Source: Dasyornis broadbenti (lineage: Eukaryota > Chordata > Aves > Passeriformes > Dasyornithidae). From it: a stretch of DNA of 64,000 bases. Each line of letters opens with the position of its first letter. Within the stretch, counting starts at the first letter, position 1. Under the pieces are notes generated by a model. That model was not told the DNA's origin and did no database searches. It saw only the letters and a list, made by a program, of their open reading frames with translations. The position numbers and the translations under genes are program-made. Below, piece by piece: positions 1-14,400 of the stretch. The DNA lies in contig VZRN01002233.1 in the NCBI GenBank assembly GCA_013397935.1, positions 1,164,805 through 1,228,804 on the forward strand, given 5' to 3'.

Positions 1-71
1 ACCAGATCCATTTGTAATATATTAGGATTTTTTTTTCCAAACCACACATTTAATTACATCCTTCATTTTCT

Positions 72-77
72 TTTATT
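72..77 (-). terminator. Distal candidate poly(A) signal on the minus strand
   Basis: AATAAA on the minus strand within ATAAATAAAAG, followed about 25-30 bases on by GTGTGGTTTGG. With no other gene recognised between, it could be a long PRKCZ 3'UTR end (about 2.3 kb). It could also belong to an unseen transcript. Confidence 0.4.
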
Positions 78-1985
78 TATAAAACAAATACTTTATATAA
101 AAAATTTCCCCTTCATCATGAACAGGACATTATTCAAACACTTGCACATGAGCAACCAAACTTGTACCCAGCAAACTATTTGGCAACACAGCAACATTGT
201 AAATGCCTGTAAATTCTTAAATAAAAAAATCAAATAGTCTTTACAATGTTTGTTTAGCAAAATGTGTCTTTCTATTCTTACTTCCCTCCCTCCCAAAATG
301 TTCTGAAACCTAGAAAAAAGGTTAAAAAAAACCCAACCCACATTTCTAATATTTCCAGTTTAAAGTTCCATGCCCTGGCATGTCAAAGGACAGCTTAACC
401 TGTCACAGTTCCATTCATGAGCTGCCTGCAGTCACTCTGATCACTACTGATTAGCTTTAGTACCAGGGGAGTTGAAAACACTGAATGGGAAGTTATTCAG
501 GGTAAATAAAATAAGAGGGAGAAGGGGGAAAAGGAGCAATTAAAAAAATGTCAGATTACATTTAAAAGGTAATGTTGCCTTTAGTAGATAATAAAGTATC
601 TAAAGTCCAGGCATTTGAGGCAAGTACTTTTTACCAGTTAAATTATTTAGTGCTGATTAAAACACATTTTGCTGAATATGAAAAGCTACAGTCCAACAGA
701 GAAACCCACAACTGAAACCTGAATGGGATTCGTAGAACTAAACAACCACAGGTCTGCATAATTGTGGCTAAGGAGGGGATACAAAATGTAGATTGTTAAT
801 CAATGATTAATTGAATATTTCAAACAATGTTTTGGCAGTCTGGTCCTAGCACCTCATGACTTGGATGTGAATCCCAAAGATGTCATGTTCAGCACCTAAT
901 GCAATGCTGTACCCTGAGAAAACCATAGGTTAATGTAAAGAAAGTGAAAGTGTCACAATTTATCCTGTGTTTTACACCAAATCAGGTGAGATGTCATAGC
1001 ACAGGGGTTATTTTCTCTTTCCCACACACCCCCTGAAGCCCGAGCCCAGCCCAAGGCAGCAGAGCTTTGCTGCTGTCCCGAGGCAGCGAAGTCCAACAGC
1101 TCAGCCACGGCTCCAGGACCCCAAACACCGCTTTACCAGCTCCTGAGTTCCTCCCCTTTCACATGCCCTGGCCCCCCTGGCACCCCCCAGCTCCCACCAG
1201 AAGGGATTCCATAGTTATCTTTTGCTTTTTCCAATTTCTTAGCTATTCCTTTTTCTTCCATTAAAAAAATTGTACTATTTTGATGCAAATCATTTCGCTG
1301 AAAGATCCCGTTCTCTGATGCAGAATGATTAGTTATTAATGTACACTGAGCAACTGTAAGCAGACAGTTTATCATGAGTAGGAGGTGTGCTTTATCAGGA
1401 GAGTGGATTTTATCTTATGGTTATTCTAGATTTACTACTTAAACTTTAAGGCTATGCTTTACTATGCTTTTGCTCTACATCTGAATATTTGTATTGTTGA
1501 TAAAAATACTTTTCAAAAATCTAATATACAACACAATATCATTGTAGGTGTAGGCACTGCTTAAGTATGTTCAAAAATCCTTTGTGTGCAAATTTAATTT
1601 TCTTCAATCTCTACATTTTGGTAAATTTGCAGTTTAAGACAACAGATTCTGAAATTGATACTGTAAATTCTAATTTGGAATTAATCTCACTGAGTCACTC
1701 TGCATTCCAAATTCTGTAAAAATGCAACTAAACATCAGGCTGCAGCTGTGAACTGTATGTTTCAGATGGAAATGTTACTTAATATTAACGAGCAGAACTT
1801 ACCAGGTGTAAGAACGTCCCAAATACGCAATAATCCTTCAATGCAGTTTATCCATTTAGGCACTTAAATCCTGTACCCAAATTTATGTTTTGATTGCTAA
1901 TAAAACACAACTCCTTTTAAATATATCTGAGATGTTTAGACAGGTACCACTTGTGAAAAAAGGCATCAAAAATAAGCTTCAACAC
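78..1985. other. Region downstream of PRKCZ, no gene recognised
   Basis: This is either distal PRKCZ 3'UTR or intergenic DNA. It is AT-rich with a short C-rich stretch at 1020-1200. No homologous protein, RNA gene or splice-bounded exon was recognised. In human the next gene is FAAP20, and none of it could be identified here. Confidence 0.5.
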
Positions 1986-1997
1986 CACCGTAACAGA

Positions 1998-2003
1998 TTT
2001 TAT
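1998..2003 (-). terminator. PRKCZ: Proximal candidate PRKCZ poly(A) signal
   Basis: AATAAA on the minus strand about 380 bases after the stop, followed by GT-rich GGTGGTGTTG about 15-25 bases downstream. It would give a 3'UTR of roughly 400 bases. Confidence 0.45.
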
Positions 2004-2383
2004 TCTTCAGGATGTTACACTCTAATACTCTTCAACTGGGAGCTCATTGCATCAAATGTTTGTAGAAAGTGTGTGGATCTCAAAGTTTCTCATGATCTCC
2101 TGTTGCAGGGATGCAATGAACGTTTCAATCCTTCATGAAACAGGCACAAAATGCAAATTCCTTCATTAATGAAGCCAATTGTGTCAGTGCCCAAAACTTA
2201 AGAATCACTAAGTGGCAGAAGACACCCACCAAAATCATTATTCTCTTCTTTGATTTTCAGCAGCAAATTTGTTTTTAGATCATTGGTCTCCATCCAAAGT
2301 GACCAGTCCCCAGCCTCGCATGCATATACTGTAGTTAAGGATAAATTAATGTCATTCACACTGTCCCCAACGAGGTCATTCCT

Positions 2384-2471
2384 TCATACTGTTTCTTCTG
2401 TTGACAGCAACAATGGATTAATATATTCAAATCCTTCAAATTCTGACTGATCTATTCGCTTTATTATATCT
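2384..2471 (-). CDS. PRKCZ: PRKCZ coding exon 18 (terminal coding exon)
   Basis: The exon encodes residues 564-592 and the TGA at 2384-2386. FEGFEYINP holds the acidic Glu579 that replaces the phospho-site of conventional PKCs. The last residues, EETV, occupy the place of the C-terminal PDZ-binding motif reported for aPKCs. The acceptor is tttttcag. Confidence 0.96.
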
Positions 2472-5400
2472 CTGAAAAACAAATGAGAGCAGTGTTAAGT
2501 TTGTTAGAACACTGGGCAGTCTTGTATCATATCATAAGTTATACCAGATATATAGGATACAGAGATTTCAAATTTACTGCAACGTGACTATGTTCTAATG
2601 GCACGTACATAGTCTCAGTGATTTTCAGATAATTTATGAATTGATTTCTAATATGCAGCTGGATTTGGGCAAAAGTAGCACATACTCATCATCTGGGGTG
2701 AGCTGCACAGGCTCGCTGGTGAACTGCGTGTCGAAGTTATCCAACCCATAATCGTCCGTGATCTGTGGCTGGAACGGGGGCGTCGTCTGCTTCTTCTCCA
2801 GCTACACAAAATATGGTGGGGAAGGAAAAATTACAGCATGGAAGAGTTACAAAATCCCTCAGGAACATCATATCCAACTGCAGTAAATGCTATTGGAGAG
2901 GAACATCAAAATACTTGTAACATGTAATACATGTTAGAAGCCAGGCAACACACAGCAACACAGTTAGTGCTCTGCATCTGAAAATAAAAACCTACAAATA
3001 ATTTAACCATTGAAGTTCTCTCTAAATTGGTAGATTACACTCAGGATTGATAAATTCTCACAGTGTTGCGATACAGCACTTAGCATAATATATTTCCTTT
3101 TGTTCCTGAGAAATCAACCTACTTCCCGCATTTGTGTGCAATCTGTCACATAGTTCAATTTACAGTAGCACAGACACCAACATTCTAATTCTAACATTTA
3201 TATTCACTTAAAAACCTGTCTAGGCTACAAATCTCTATAATCTAATTTAGGACAGGTAAGAAGCATGAGGAAAGCAAGTAGTAGTTACCCCTGACCAAAA
3301 TGATGACTTGTATTTACCAACATGGGGAGCTAACCTGATTTTAGGGCCAGGATCTGTCATGATGCTTTGTACAGAGCAGACAAAACAGGGAATAGATCAC
3401 AGAAAAATCTTGGATTTCAGGTTTCAGACAAAAGCACAGGAAGTACAGACAGAGATAGGAGGAAATTGTGAAATTGTCACAGGGTGGTGAAATTAACACA
3501 TCAACATCCTATCAATGATCAGGTCTGGCAAAGCACCATGAAATCAAAGTTGTGAGGAAGAAATAATTAGCTCTTTCCAAACATGAATGGCAGCATGACG
3601 GAATCAGCAAAATGAATATTTCAAAACTGCAGTAGGGTGGCAGGACTGTCCCTGTGAGTTGTAGCCCATACACTCACATCCAACAGCCAGGCATTATTCC
3701 ACAAGGGGTTAAACGTCAGACTTCTTTTTTGTTATATTCAGTAAAGCATAAAAGCCCTCTTAAATAAGCCTTTAACTTGAGAAAATGAATGAAAAAAATA
3801 AGTGGTAGAGCTCTAGAAAATGCCTCACTGCAAACAGTAGCTGTGGCTGTGTAGTTCTTGCTCCAGCATGAATGGTTAAACACCATAAAACAGGCACTGA
3901 GATAAGAATAGATTGAATATATCAAAACAATGAAACAATGAAAAAAAGAACTGCCCTGGGTGCTGCTGAGCCATCCTTCACCAGAGTGAGCAATCTGAAG
4001 TGTTCTGGGCTGTGCCACACGCAGTTTGGATGACTAACACCAGGAAAAATGTTCCTGGGCTGCGTGTTCACTTTCCCTGTATTTATTTTTCCATTTAGCT
4101 CAAGCTTCACACAGAACAAGTTTTAAGTCAGTGTTAAACTCATTTCCTTGGGTTTCAGCTTGAAAATATTTGGAAAAGCTTTTAAGTCCAAATGTTTTCT
4201 TTGAAATGTAGGTGATGAGTAGAAGATTCTAATAACTAAAAAAGCTTTCCAAATATTTTCTCATCTTCTCCTGAGTATATTTGCCAAAACTTATTTAACT
4301 TCAAATTTATCTGACGTTGATCCTCCTGAGCAGCAGTCCTAACCATTTTAGAAAACAGATCACCTAAATCTTTCCATTTTTTTTTAAAAATAGGTATTTA
4401 ATATTAAAGCTTTCAGCCATAAAAATGTTAGAAAACATAAAAATTCAATCAGCATAAATGTTGACCAAGAAGTACCAATTTCAATAAAGAGATTTTTCGA
4501 CAAATAAAGAAAATACAAATCCAACAGTTGCCTTTTCCCCCTCTCTGTCAAAAAACTGCAAAGCAGAACAAACTGCAGGACATGATGTTCTGCTCCACAG
4601 CCCCAGGTGAGCTGCACTGTGGCACCATAAGGCAGCAAAAAAGCCCCAAAACCCAAAAACCACTCAGACTGAAAGGAGAACTCCAAGCAAGGGATGTCTA
4701 ACAAAATTAAAGACAGTGCTCATTAGAGTGATACTTTTGTAAACACCACGTCTTTCAAAACACTGGCTCTTTATGCACTGAATGTGTTCTCTAAAGAATG
4801 TTACAATGAAATTCAGAGCAGCAGCTTCAAAGGGAAAATGAAACCGTGCAGCTTTCTCTCATCTCAACTCTTTCATGGTATTGCTGCCTCTTCCTACACT
4901 TCCTGCAGCCTTCCCAGACTATGGAAATACTACAGACACACTTTTCAATTGTTAACCAGCTAATAAAAATGTAATGCTGATAGGGAAGTGCTCCAGACTT
5001 CGAAGCTTTATTGCTCAAGTGTCAATAAATGTTGCGATGTAATTTCTGGTATGGTTTCCATGCTGAAGACAGAAGTTAACACAATTACCAAGCAGCAGAA
5101 GATTTAAAAATCCAATTTTGATACAATTTTATGTTTCCAAACCCACTGAAACGGAAGTCATCTTCTTCACCATGTACCAAAAACCTCCTTCCCACCAGCA
5201 GTACTAAAGAAAACCTAAAAACTGTAATCAAACTATAATCAAAAATTATTTATAAAAATAATTCCACTGCTCTCCTGCCACATCCTTAACAAAAGGGACT
5301 GATCCTACTCACTCCTCCTCAGGTTACTAAACCCTGATACCCACCTGAATAATCCTACTGATCTTAGAAGTCACAGAATTGGTAAATTCAGCTGAGTTTT

Positions 5401-8400
5401 AATGTGCTATGAGTACTACTTTTACATTTATAGAAGCCATTTTCCCTGCTTGCAGCGGGGTTGTTCACACACACACAATTAATAAATTACAGAATTACTC
5501 CTTTCGAACTCCCAGAAACACAAGGACTGATTTTTACCAGATCCCAGTCTATGCTGCGGAAAAATGTGTGAGACTTGATATCAGCGAATCCTGTCTGGGG
5601 CTGACAGCCAAGCCTTTCTTTGGGATCCTGTGGAAAACACAGACACTGGAATTACACACTCCAAGCCACTTACAGCCCACGTTTGCCAAAAGCCCACAGA
5701 GATGACTCCAGCATTCCCATGACTGTGCAAACTGTGCTGGGATAAACACACTATGGCTAGCAAGGGATTTTTAGTCTCATTTTTTTTTTCTTAATAAAGT
5801 TTGTTTGAAATTTAATTTTTAAATTACTTTTAACAACTTCTTAAAACCAGGAATTTAATATTTAGAGATGTAGAATTCATAGCCTTCTTTTCTCCATTCG
5901 TGATAATGGTTCTACAGATTTCAATCAGCTTAATTAAATAAGTAATAAATATTACAGAAAAGAGTTTATAAACAAAGCTATGGTTATATTTTAAAAGTCT
6001 GCACCTATTGAAAGTCAAGCCTATGCTGTAGAATTCCCTCAGTAAATTTGCAACTAAAGGGGGTTTTTAACACAGAGTATATCAAGGTTTTATAGATTTT
6101 CTTAATAGTAAGCAGATTAACTTCTTAACTGTATCACTTTCAACAGGAAGCTCTGACTTCCAGCTTACAGATGCTAAAAATAAGAGAATGTTATTTACCT
6201 TGTTTAAAAATCCTTTTAACACATGGGAAGCCTTGACAGAAAGGAACCTTGGAATCCGGATCGGCTTCTCCAGAATAACTGTTACAGGTTTAAAACCAGC
6301 AATATTAGGTTTTGGTTTGTGACAGTGACTGATTTCAATACAAACACTTATCAGTTCAATATGGTACCAATCAGCAAATGGGAAGATAAAGCAATTATTT
6401 AAAAGAATGCAAACAAAAGGGGCTACAGTAACTGAACGCATTGTTCTATTGACATAGCAAGATTTCCTAAGGGACATGTTACCTTCATTACCTTTTGCTA
6501 TTATTTGTTGTGTAAAAAGGAAATAAAACTTTCAGTCCTCAGTATATGGCGAAGCATGATTTTAAACAGAAATTGATTTAATATTAGACCCTTCAAGAAG
6601 ACCAGAACAGATTCTGCTACAGAACTGCAGCAACTGCTTTAAAGAAGTTTTGCCTGTTATGGAGTCAGCAGCTTCACAACTATAGCAGCTGTGGGGAAAC
6701 AATGGGAAAGGAAACCCTAACTCTGCTATGCAAACTGCCAATATCCCCCACCAAAACAACCCAAACCCTAGAGCTGTACCTTGGAAGAGGTAATCTTCAG
6801 TGTTCATGTCTGGATTGTCAGTGATGATGTCGAACGGGGACCTTCCTGCCATCATCTCAAACATCAGCACCCCCAGCGCCCACCAGTCCACACTGAACCC
6901 TGAAAACGGTCACAGAGAGATTTGCAGCCTTGAACTTAGGAGCTATCTCTCTCATAAATCAAGATTAATGACTAGATTTTATCAAGTTCTGAAGCCACTG
7001 ATATGATTTACACCATCACTGGATGAGTCTGAGTTTCCTCAACTGGGGTGACAAATGTAACTGGAGGGGAACTCAGAGGTGTCTGCAGGTAGCAAAGCTG
7101 CAGTGAAAATGTCTGTTATAGCATCATTTAGTAAATATTTTTCAGGCCATATACAATTTAAAAGAAGATGAAGTGAGTGACTGGAAGGAAAAAAACCTTA
7201 TTTCAGGAAAAAATTAAACTTACAATATGCACTCAATTAATTCTTAATATATAACAACACAGAAATATGCAAGTCAAAAAATTAATTGTATTTGAACCAA
7301 GCTACAATTGTTTTTATTGTAACTATAGGTTGTTTAGTCATGACTTACCATATTCTTCTCCTCTGAGGATCTCTGGTGCAATATAATTTGGTGTCCCACA
7401 GAAAGTGCTTGTAGTGTCACCTGGGCCCAAACCTTCCTACGGGCAGAAACCATTTCATAAATTAAAAACTGACCTCCTTTTCTGGGAATTTCCTTTAATT
7501 AGACTTAAACCCCCATGTTACTCAGGGAGACTAAAGAGCTTCCTTTCACAAAATAAATACTCATAGTGCTCAGACTGGCCTATGACTTCACAGCTCCTCT
7601 TCAGCAAAGCTGATTAAAACTGAGTTACAACATGTATGTAACACTATTTTGCTTATTAATTACAGATACATTTTAAAAAATCAGTTAAACAATTTGGAAG
7701 TCCTTTTCAAACAGATGTTGGGGGAAAAAACCTATTACAATTCAGTTCCAAATGTGGTTCTATTCAATAGTTAAGTTTTTTCAGAATAAACTTCCTATTC
7801 TACAATCAAATTCTGGACCCAGTACCCCAGTGTTAATATGAAGATAAACTTTTTAGTGTTCTCTAGGTGTGACAGAAGAAAGGTCAAAAAAATCCTACCT
7901 TGCACATGCCATAATCTGTTAACTTGATATGACCCTCTGCATCTAAAAGAACATTGTCCAGTTTTAAATCTCTGTAGATGATGCCTCTTTCATGTAGGAA
8001 GTTTAGAGCAATACAGATTTCAGCAGCATAAAACCTGAAATTAAGAAGGAGAAAATTCATATTAGCATTAAGATGGTACAAAAGCTGGTGCAGTTTAAAG
8101 AGCTGTTCTTAAAACATCACCTTACAGCCAACTCTTATGTATCAATAGTATAATGAAACCAAGCTACATTTATTCATAAGGACACTGACCTCTTATAAGA
8201 CCATTCCTTAAATTAAAAATTAGAATTTTCTTTCATTCTACTAATTTAAAAGATATTTATTCTTTATTCTACAGATTTGTTTTCTGAAAATTCTCCGTCT
8301 GAGATGGAAGAGCTTTATTTTCAATTTTTGAACAGTGACAGTGACCCTGTGTGTAGTGCAGGGCTATGTAAAATGGATTTTTAACCTCCTCCCACCAACA

Positions 8401-11400
8401 CTATTAATTTAACATAAAACCAAATGAAGTAGAATAGTTACATGTTCTATCAATAGATCAAAGAGGCATCACCTGATATGAAGCAATAAAAAGGAGTAAA
8501 TAGGAATAACTGCTACTGATGAACTGCTTGCTCTCTAAAAAAACCTCATATCCTTCAAAAAATAAAATTTACATTTCTTCCCAGGCAGGACATTCAAAAC
8601 TTAAGAATCCAAGTCCATTAAAGCACCACAAGAGAAGCAAAGCCCCTGCCCTGTGTCAGGAGATACCTTGCGTGTTCCTCAGGAAGTTTCCTCTGCCGTT
8701 GCATATGGAACATGAGGTCTCCCCCATTCACGTATTCTATGACAAGAAACAACCTGAAAGTACAGAACACAATTAATGCATTCCAAGGAAACTCTCTAGA
8801 AAAGCTGGTTTTATTCTTCCCATCTGAGCCATTTTCACTTCCACTCTCGATTTAGACTTCTAGATTTCTTACAGCTACAAAAGCTACTTAAGAGAGAAAA
8901 AAGAGAGCACTTATTTGATGCATGTTATTGATGCATGTTATGTAGGAATACACCCTTTATTTAAATGCTACTACCTTTCTCTGTATAATTAATTCATATA
9001 CTTAATTTATAAGTTATAATTATATTAATTAAACAATTGTGACACAGTACACAAGACAGTTACCAGATGGAAGCTCTGGGCTTATTTGTTCCTCTGGAGA
9101 ATGAGTGTTTGAAACAGTCTTCTCAAAACAAGGGGAAAGTCAGTAGGGGACAGAAATCCAGGTGGAATCAGCCAGATAGAAGATCTTTATTACAGTTTGC
9201 AGGAAAGCTTTCATCCTTGGGAAAATCTGATCCAGGCAATGCTGCCAAGGTCAGAGAGACCTCAGGACAGAAACATGCTGAGGAAGAGCTTCTGGGGAAG
9301 GTTGGGCTTTCCCAGGGAACAGCATCTCCTTGTACGCCTCATTCCCCATGAGCTGAAAACTCCTTTCCACACATCCACACACTGGAAAACATTCCATTTG
9401 GAGAACACGTGTTCCAGTCTCTCGGATCACTCTAACTGGGGATTTTTTTTTTTGTTCCTTTGAAAAGGGTTCTTCATTTGAAACACTTATAAAGTGTTAA
9501 AACTTTAACCAAGAAAAACTATTGGACAAAATCCAGTTGGCAGGTCTTTCAGTGGCCTCCCCACAAGAAGAGAAACACTAAACTGGAATTAAATAAGCAA
9601 CAAATGAAATATGTGACAATGTTATGAGTATTTCATTACAACATTCCTGAGGTGTTTTGCTTCCAGCCTTCCTATCCTGTTTAGGAGTCCCCAATGTTTT
9701 ATCACCATTCAGAACCTGCAATTTCAAGTTGCTTGTCAAGCCATATTCATGCATGGCAATAGTGGCAGGCCTTGCTGGTTTTAGAAGGGTTTACTCAAAC
9801 ACCACCAGTTTTGCAGAATGGAGGTTTCAGATTGTTGCCATCCTTGGAAGACACTTATCTGGCAATTCTGGGCAAGTCCAAGGCACATACTTTATTACAA
9901 TAACATAAAGAAGCATCATTAAAATCTGAAACAATGTAAACAGCTACATACAGCATCAATTCGCCTCGCATTTAGGTACATATTTATGTTAAAAATTTAT
10001 TTAAAACTATATTCAAGAGAAAGAAGGTTTTTTGTAACTTTCCCGCCCATTAGTACCCTTGTCACAAACTGCTCTCCTATTATAACTCATTTTCTTTGGG
10101 CCACTTAACACAATCTGATGTTGAAGAATTTATTCACTCAAAATCAGTTTTGAGCTTTTTCTGCTTGATGTAGTGAGGTCATAATTATGATTTCATAACA
10201 TCACAGCTATAATCAAATTGTGAATTGGTGACATTATGGTTATATCCGTGGCAAATGGCTGAAGTTACCAACAGAAAACTAGAATTTCACTGCAAGAAGT
10301 AGCTGCGCTGGAAAAGCAGAACTCAAAGATACATGAAGAATACAGAAAGCTTTGATTATGTTTAGCATGGGGTTTTTTCCTATTTCTGCTCCACGGCTAT
10401 GTCAGTGTAGCTGCCAAAGAGGAATGCACAGGACCCTCGTGCTGACTCAGCCTTTTTCTGGGTTTCAGTATTTATAAGAAACCTCATTCTCAATCCCTCG
10501 CACTGCCTGATCGCTTGAATTTTTAAATCAGGTGTTCAATTCCACTTTGCATTTGGTGAGAAAGTGTTTGGGAATTGGTTTAACTGAAGAGCTTTTCACA
10601 AGTTTGTCAATGTTTATTTATTTTTTCTGACAAGTTTCTTTTGGTCAAATCTTCGCTCAGTGACCTTTGGAGATCATTCTTTCTTTCCCCCTGCTTCCAA
10701 ACACTCCTTGTTCCATGCACCTCCAGAACATCTGATACAGCTCCTTTACTTCCTTCATCTCTGTTTTCCCTGCTAGGAAGATTTCCTCTGACTCTAACCA
10801 TTAGGGAGGTGAAAATTTGGGGATTGAAGAAAAGTGCATGGATTTGTATTTTAAAAATTGATAGTACACTTTGCAACAAACAGGTGATTATTCTTAAGGA
10901 TAAATGACTGGATAACCCACAAAAACTTTTAAAAACTTTGCACTTTATACTGCAAGTAAGTCAGATAGACTGACTATTTTCTCATTATGACATATGGCAT
11001 GAGGCATTATAAAGGTATAACAGCAAACAGGTGCCTGTAAAAACAAAAAAAATCCCAAACCACTGCCAAACCCCATCTCAACTTCCCCAGTAACAAGCAT
11101 GGACACGAAAGTGCTTGTTTTCTTCTTATTCCAATTGCAAATAAGCAGCAAATAATCCAGTTTGGGTCGTGCACACAAGGACAAAGAATTAGTATTTCTA
11201 AGTAATTGAGGTTAAATAAGCACTTTCTCAAAATCACATACTGCTTTGATATGTGCTAAAGGCTTTTAAGCCTCATGGGTAAAAACACCAATATGCATGT
11301 AGGTTTCTATATTATCATTGAAAACTTATTGCTGGGCAGCCCAACTCTTAGACTCCTTAGGAACAGCAAACTACTGGGAAGTGCTTTGGCCTCCTCAGTA

Positions 11401-14400
11401 GAAGAAGATGCTGTAAACTGTTAGGAAGCTCTGTGTTACCCATTTCACAGAGCTGTGCTCAGGAAGGCAGGACAGCTCCTCCTCTCCCTCATTCGCCCTC
11501 TCCCTTCATGTCTGACCCAGAACACCACACTTTTCTCCACACCACTGCCTGAGCTACTCCCCTAGAACTGACATTGCTGCAGCAGTGAATCTCTGACAAT
11601 TCTAATGCTTCCTTCCAAGAATTGCTGGCTGTGTAAGGGCAGTGGTTACATTTGCTTTAGGAGAAGCAGTTTAGTACAATGATCAAGATTTAAGAAAAGA
11701 AAATTCAGATCTTTCTTACCGACTTGTTGTTTGAAAGCATGAATGTAAACCAACTAGGAATGGATTACTGGATGCCTGTTCAAACACATGTTTCTCTGTC
11801 TGTACCCAGTCAATATCCTGAAATAGAGTAATTGAACAGTCAGAACTCCTGCTGGATAACCACTGTGGGTATTCCCAGAAAAAAAACCTGTGAACATCAC
11901 AGTGCTGCTTGACATACACTGTCATTGTTACACTGTTCTTCAGAAACACAAAACCCCCTAAAAATCTGGAGAAAGTTATAAAATATCGTAATTCAGATAT
12001 ATATTCAGAAATTTCTTAACCAAAGGCCCGCACAAAATCTAAGCCATTGTAAACAATATAGATCTGCAATATTTGATACACTGCTCACATTGCTGCATGG
12101 AAATAAATTCAGTTCTTAGATAAATGATCCCAAAACAGCTGAAGCAGCCCCTGCCAGTAACACAAGCAATGTGAATCTCCAGCTTTTAAAAGGTTCAAGT
12201 GAACTGAACTTCATCTTCTCATCTGAAATTCAAATTTAATTCAATGAAACTATCAAAACCTGCTTAGTTGGTCCAGCCAAAATCATTAAAAGCATCACAG
12301 ACATCTTTAATCTTTCAACAGGGAGAAGTCCGGAATACCCAGCGCAAAACCATATCATAAAAACCCACCAAAGTTTGCATGATACCGGCACAGTGCTTCA
12401 CAATTCAGATCTGTGATAAAAAAAGCATTTTAGCTTTAGTTCATATAACCATGCACAATTTAAACCTTACGGACAGCTGGGTTTAGCAGCAGATAGTCAT
12501 CCTTCGTACAATGCACTGATCATGTGCCACCCTGCAAACATTCAGGACCCTGCCAATATACCAGAAATGTTCTAAATGTTCTAAAAATTCTCCATTTACC
12601 ACAGATACTCACAGCTTTCCAACTAATTTGGAGACAATAAATATGGAGACTGAGAAACCAGGCCCTCCTGTCAGGGATGGATGGTGAAACTGAAGTCTCA
12701 GAGGAAACCAAGAACTGTCACCATCAAATTAAAGAAATCTGTTAGGTTTTGTGTGTGGACACTCATAAAGATAAACCACCTTGGAATGGTAAACCTGAGT
12801 CCAGACACAAGTCAAAAATCCAATTTGGAATAAGGCAATAAAGATGTCCATTTCTTTTTGGTTTTACTGAATGAGTTTCTATTTAAGAGCCTTTAAATTA
12901 ACCCCTTAATTAGTGCACTTGTGTACTTGTCATTAGGATTATACCAGTGCTCCACTTCACAAAACTAAACTTAGCAAAACTGAACAGAAGCCCAGGTATT
13001 TGATTTCCCTCCATCTCACTTCTCGCCACTACCAGTCACTCCCTGGAAAGCACCAGGTAATTTAAACGTGCTGATACTTGATATGTAATTGATTTTCTTT
13101 CTCTGTGGAACACTTCTAAGGTGAAATTTGCATTACTTGCAATATCTCATACACTCACAGAATTCAGTGAATTTCCTATCAATTCCCAGAATTTCATTAT
13201 GCAGCTTATCTTAGAGAAAAGAAAAACCAATTAGCTCTATCTTCTACGTAATTATGAGAGCCACAATTCAAGAAAGCCTTTCCTCATCTACCTCTGGTTC
13301 TCAAACAGCTGCACAACTCAATAAACAGGACTTGACTTTAGCTCCCACCTTCTTGGAAAAACACATGTTAAAAAGCAAACAGTAAATAAACCACACAACA
13401 GTCTAATCTTGGTTCATAAAAAGAAACCTCAAATAAATGAGCAAGCCAAAGTATTTTAGGAGAACTAAGTCCAGCCTCTGGAATAATAACAAAGATGACA
13501 GCCAGAGCAACTGATTGAAACTACCAACACAAAGAGCAGTTAAAATAGTATTTTGGTGGTTTTTGCCCAAACATCCTGCTTTCAAAAAAGTAGGACTATG
13601 ACAGGAAAAAGATCAAGGGCTGTTGGGGTTTTTTCCCATTTCATTTTTATTTTTCCCCAAAACTTGTGCATTTTAGATCTACATTAAAAAACCCACAACA
13701 ACAGGATTTTGAAAACAATGGAGAAATGCAGCAGATTCCTGTGGCAGACAAAACCATAGGGATCTCAAATGGCAGTAGCATAATTTTTGAACTCATGGAG
13801 AAAAATATTGCAGAATATTGAGTCACTTGCACATTGATTCTACCACCATGACTGTAAGAACACAGTTTCACCTCATTTTCTGACAAACAGACAATGCTTT
13901 TGCCTTGGAAAACATATTTGCTTTCTTTCAAAATTAAGTGGACAAATTCCACCCTATTTTTCCCATCACTTACAGATTAGCACATCCAGGTTGGAATATT
14001 AATACATTATTTCTACCAAGACTATTAGTAGTTAATTGTTATTAAAATAAGGGGCATTTCTCTCAGATTTCATCGTGGTGCTTCATGCAGAATGATGACA
14101 AATGAGTACAAAAGTCAGAAAAACTGCAACAGAGAAGCTGCCTGAAATAGGAGCTTCTTGCTTAGTTGAATAGTTTACATTAAAGCATACTAAGTTTCTA
14201 TAATATGTAAAGAATGCAATTAACACAGACTTTTACCTCGTCATCATGGACCAATTCTTTTTTCACTACTTTCATAGCATAAATCTGATCATTCTTTTTT
14301 AACCGAACTAGAAGAACTTTGGCATAACTTCCACGGCCGATAACTCGGATTAAATCAAAGTCCTGGAGTCCAAGCCCCTGAGAAATCTTAATTCCATCCA

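Noticed and set aside
6800..7006. Plus-strand open frame over PRKCZ exon 14
   Set aside because: It is the antisense shadow of a conserved kinase exon.
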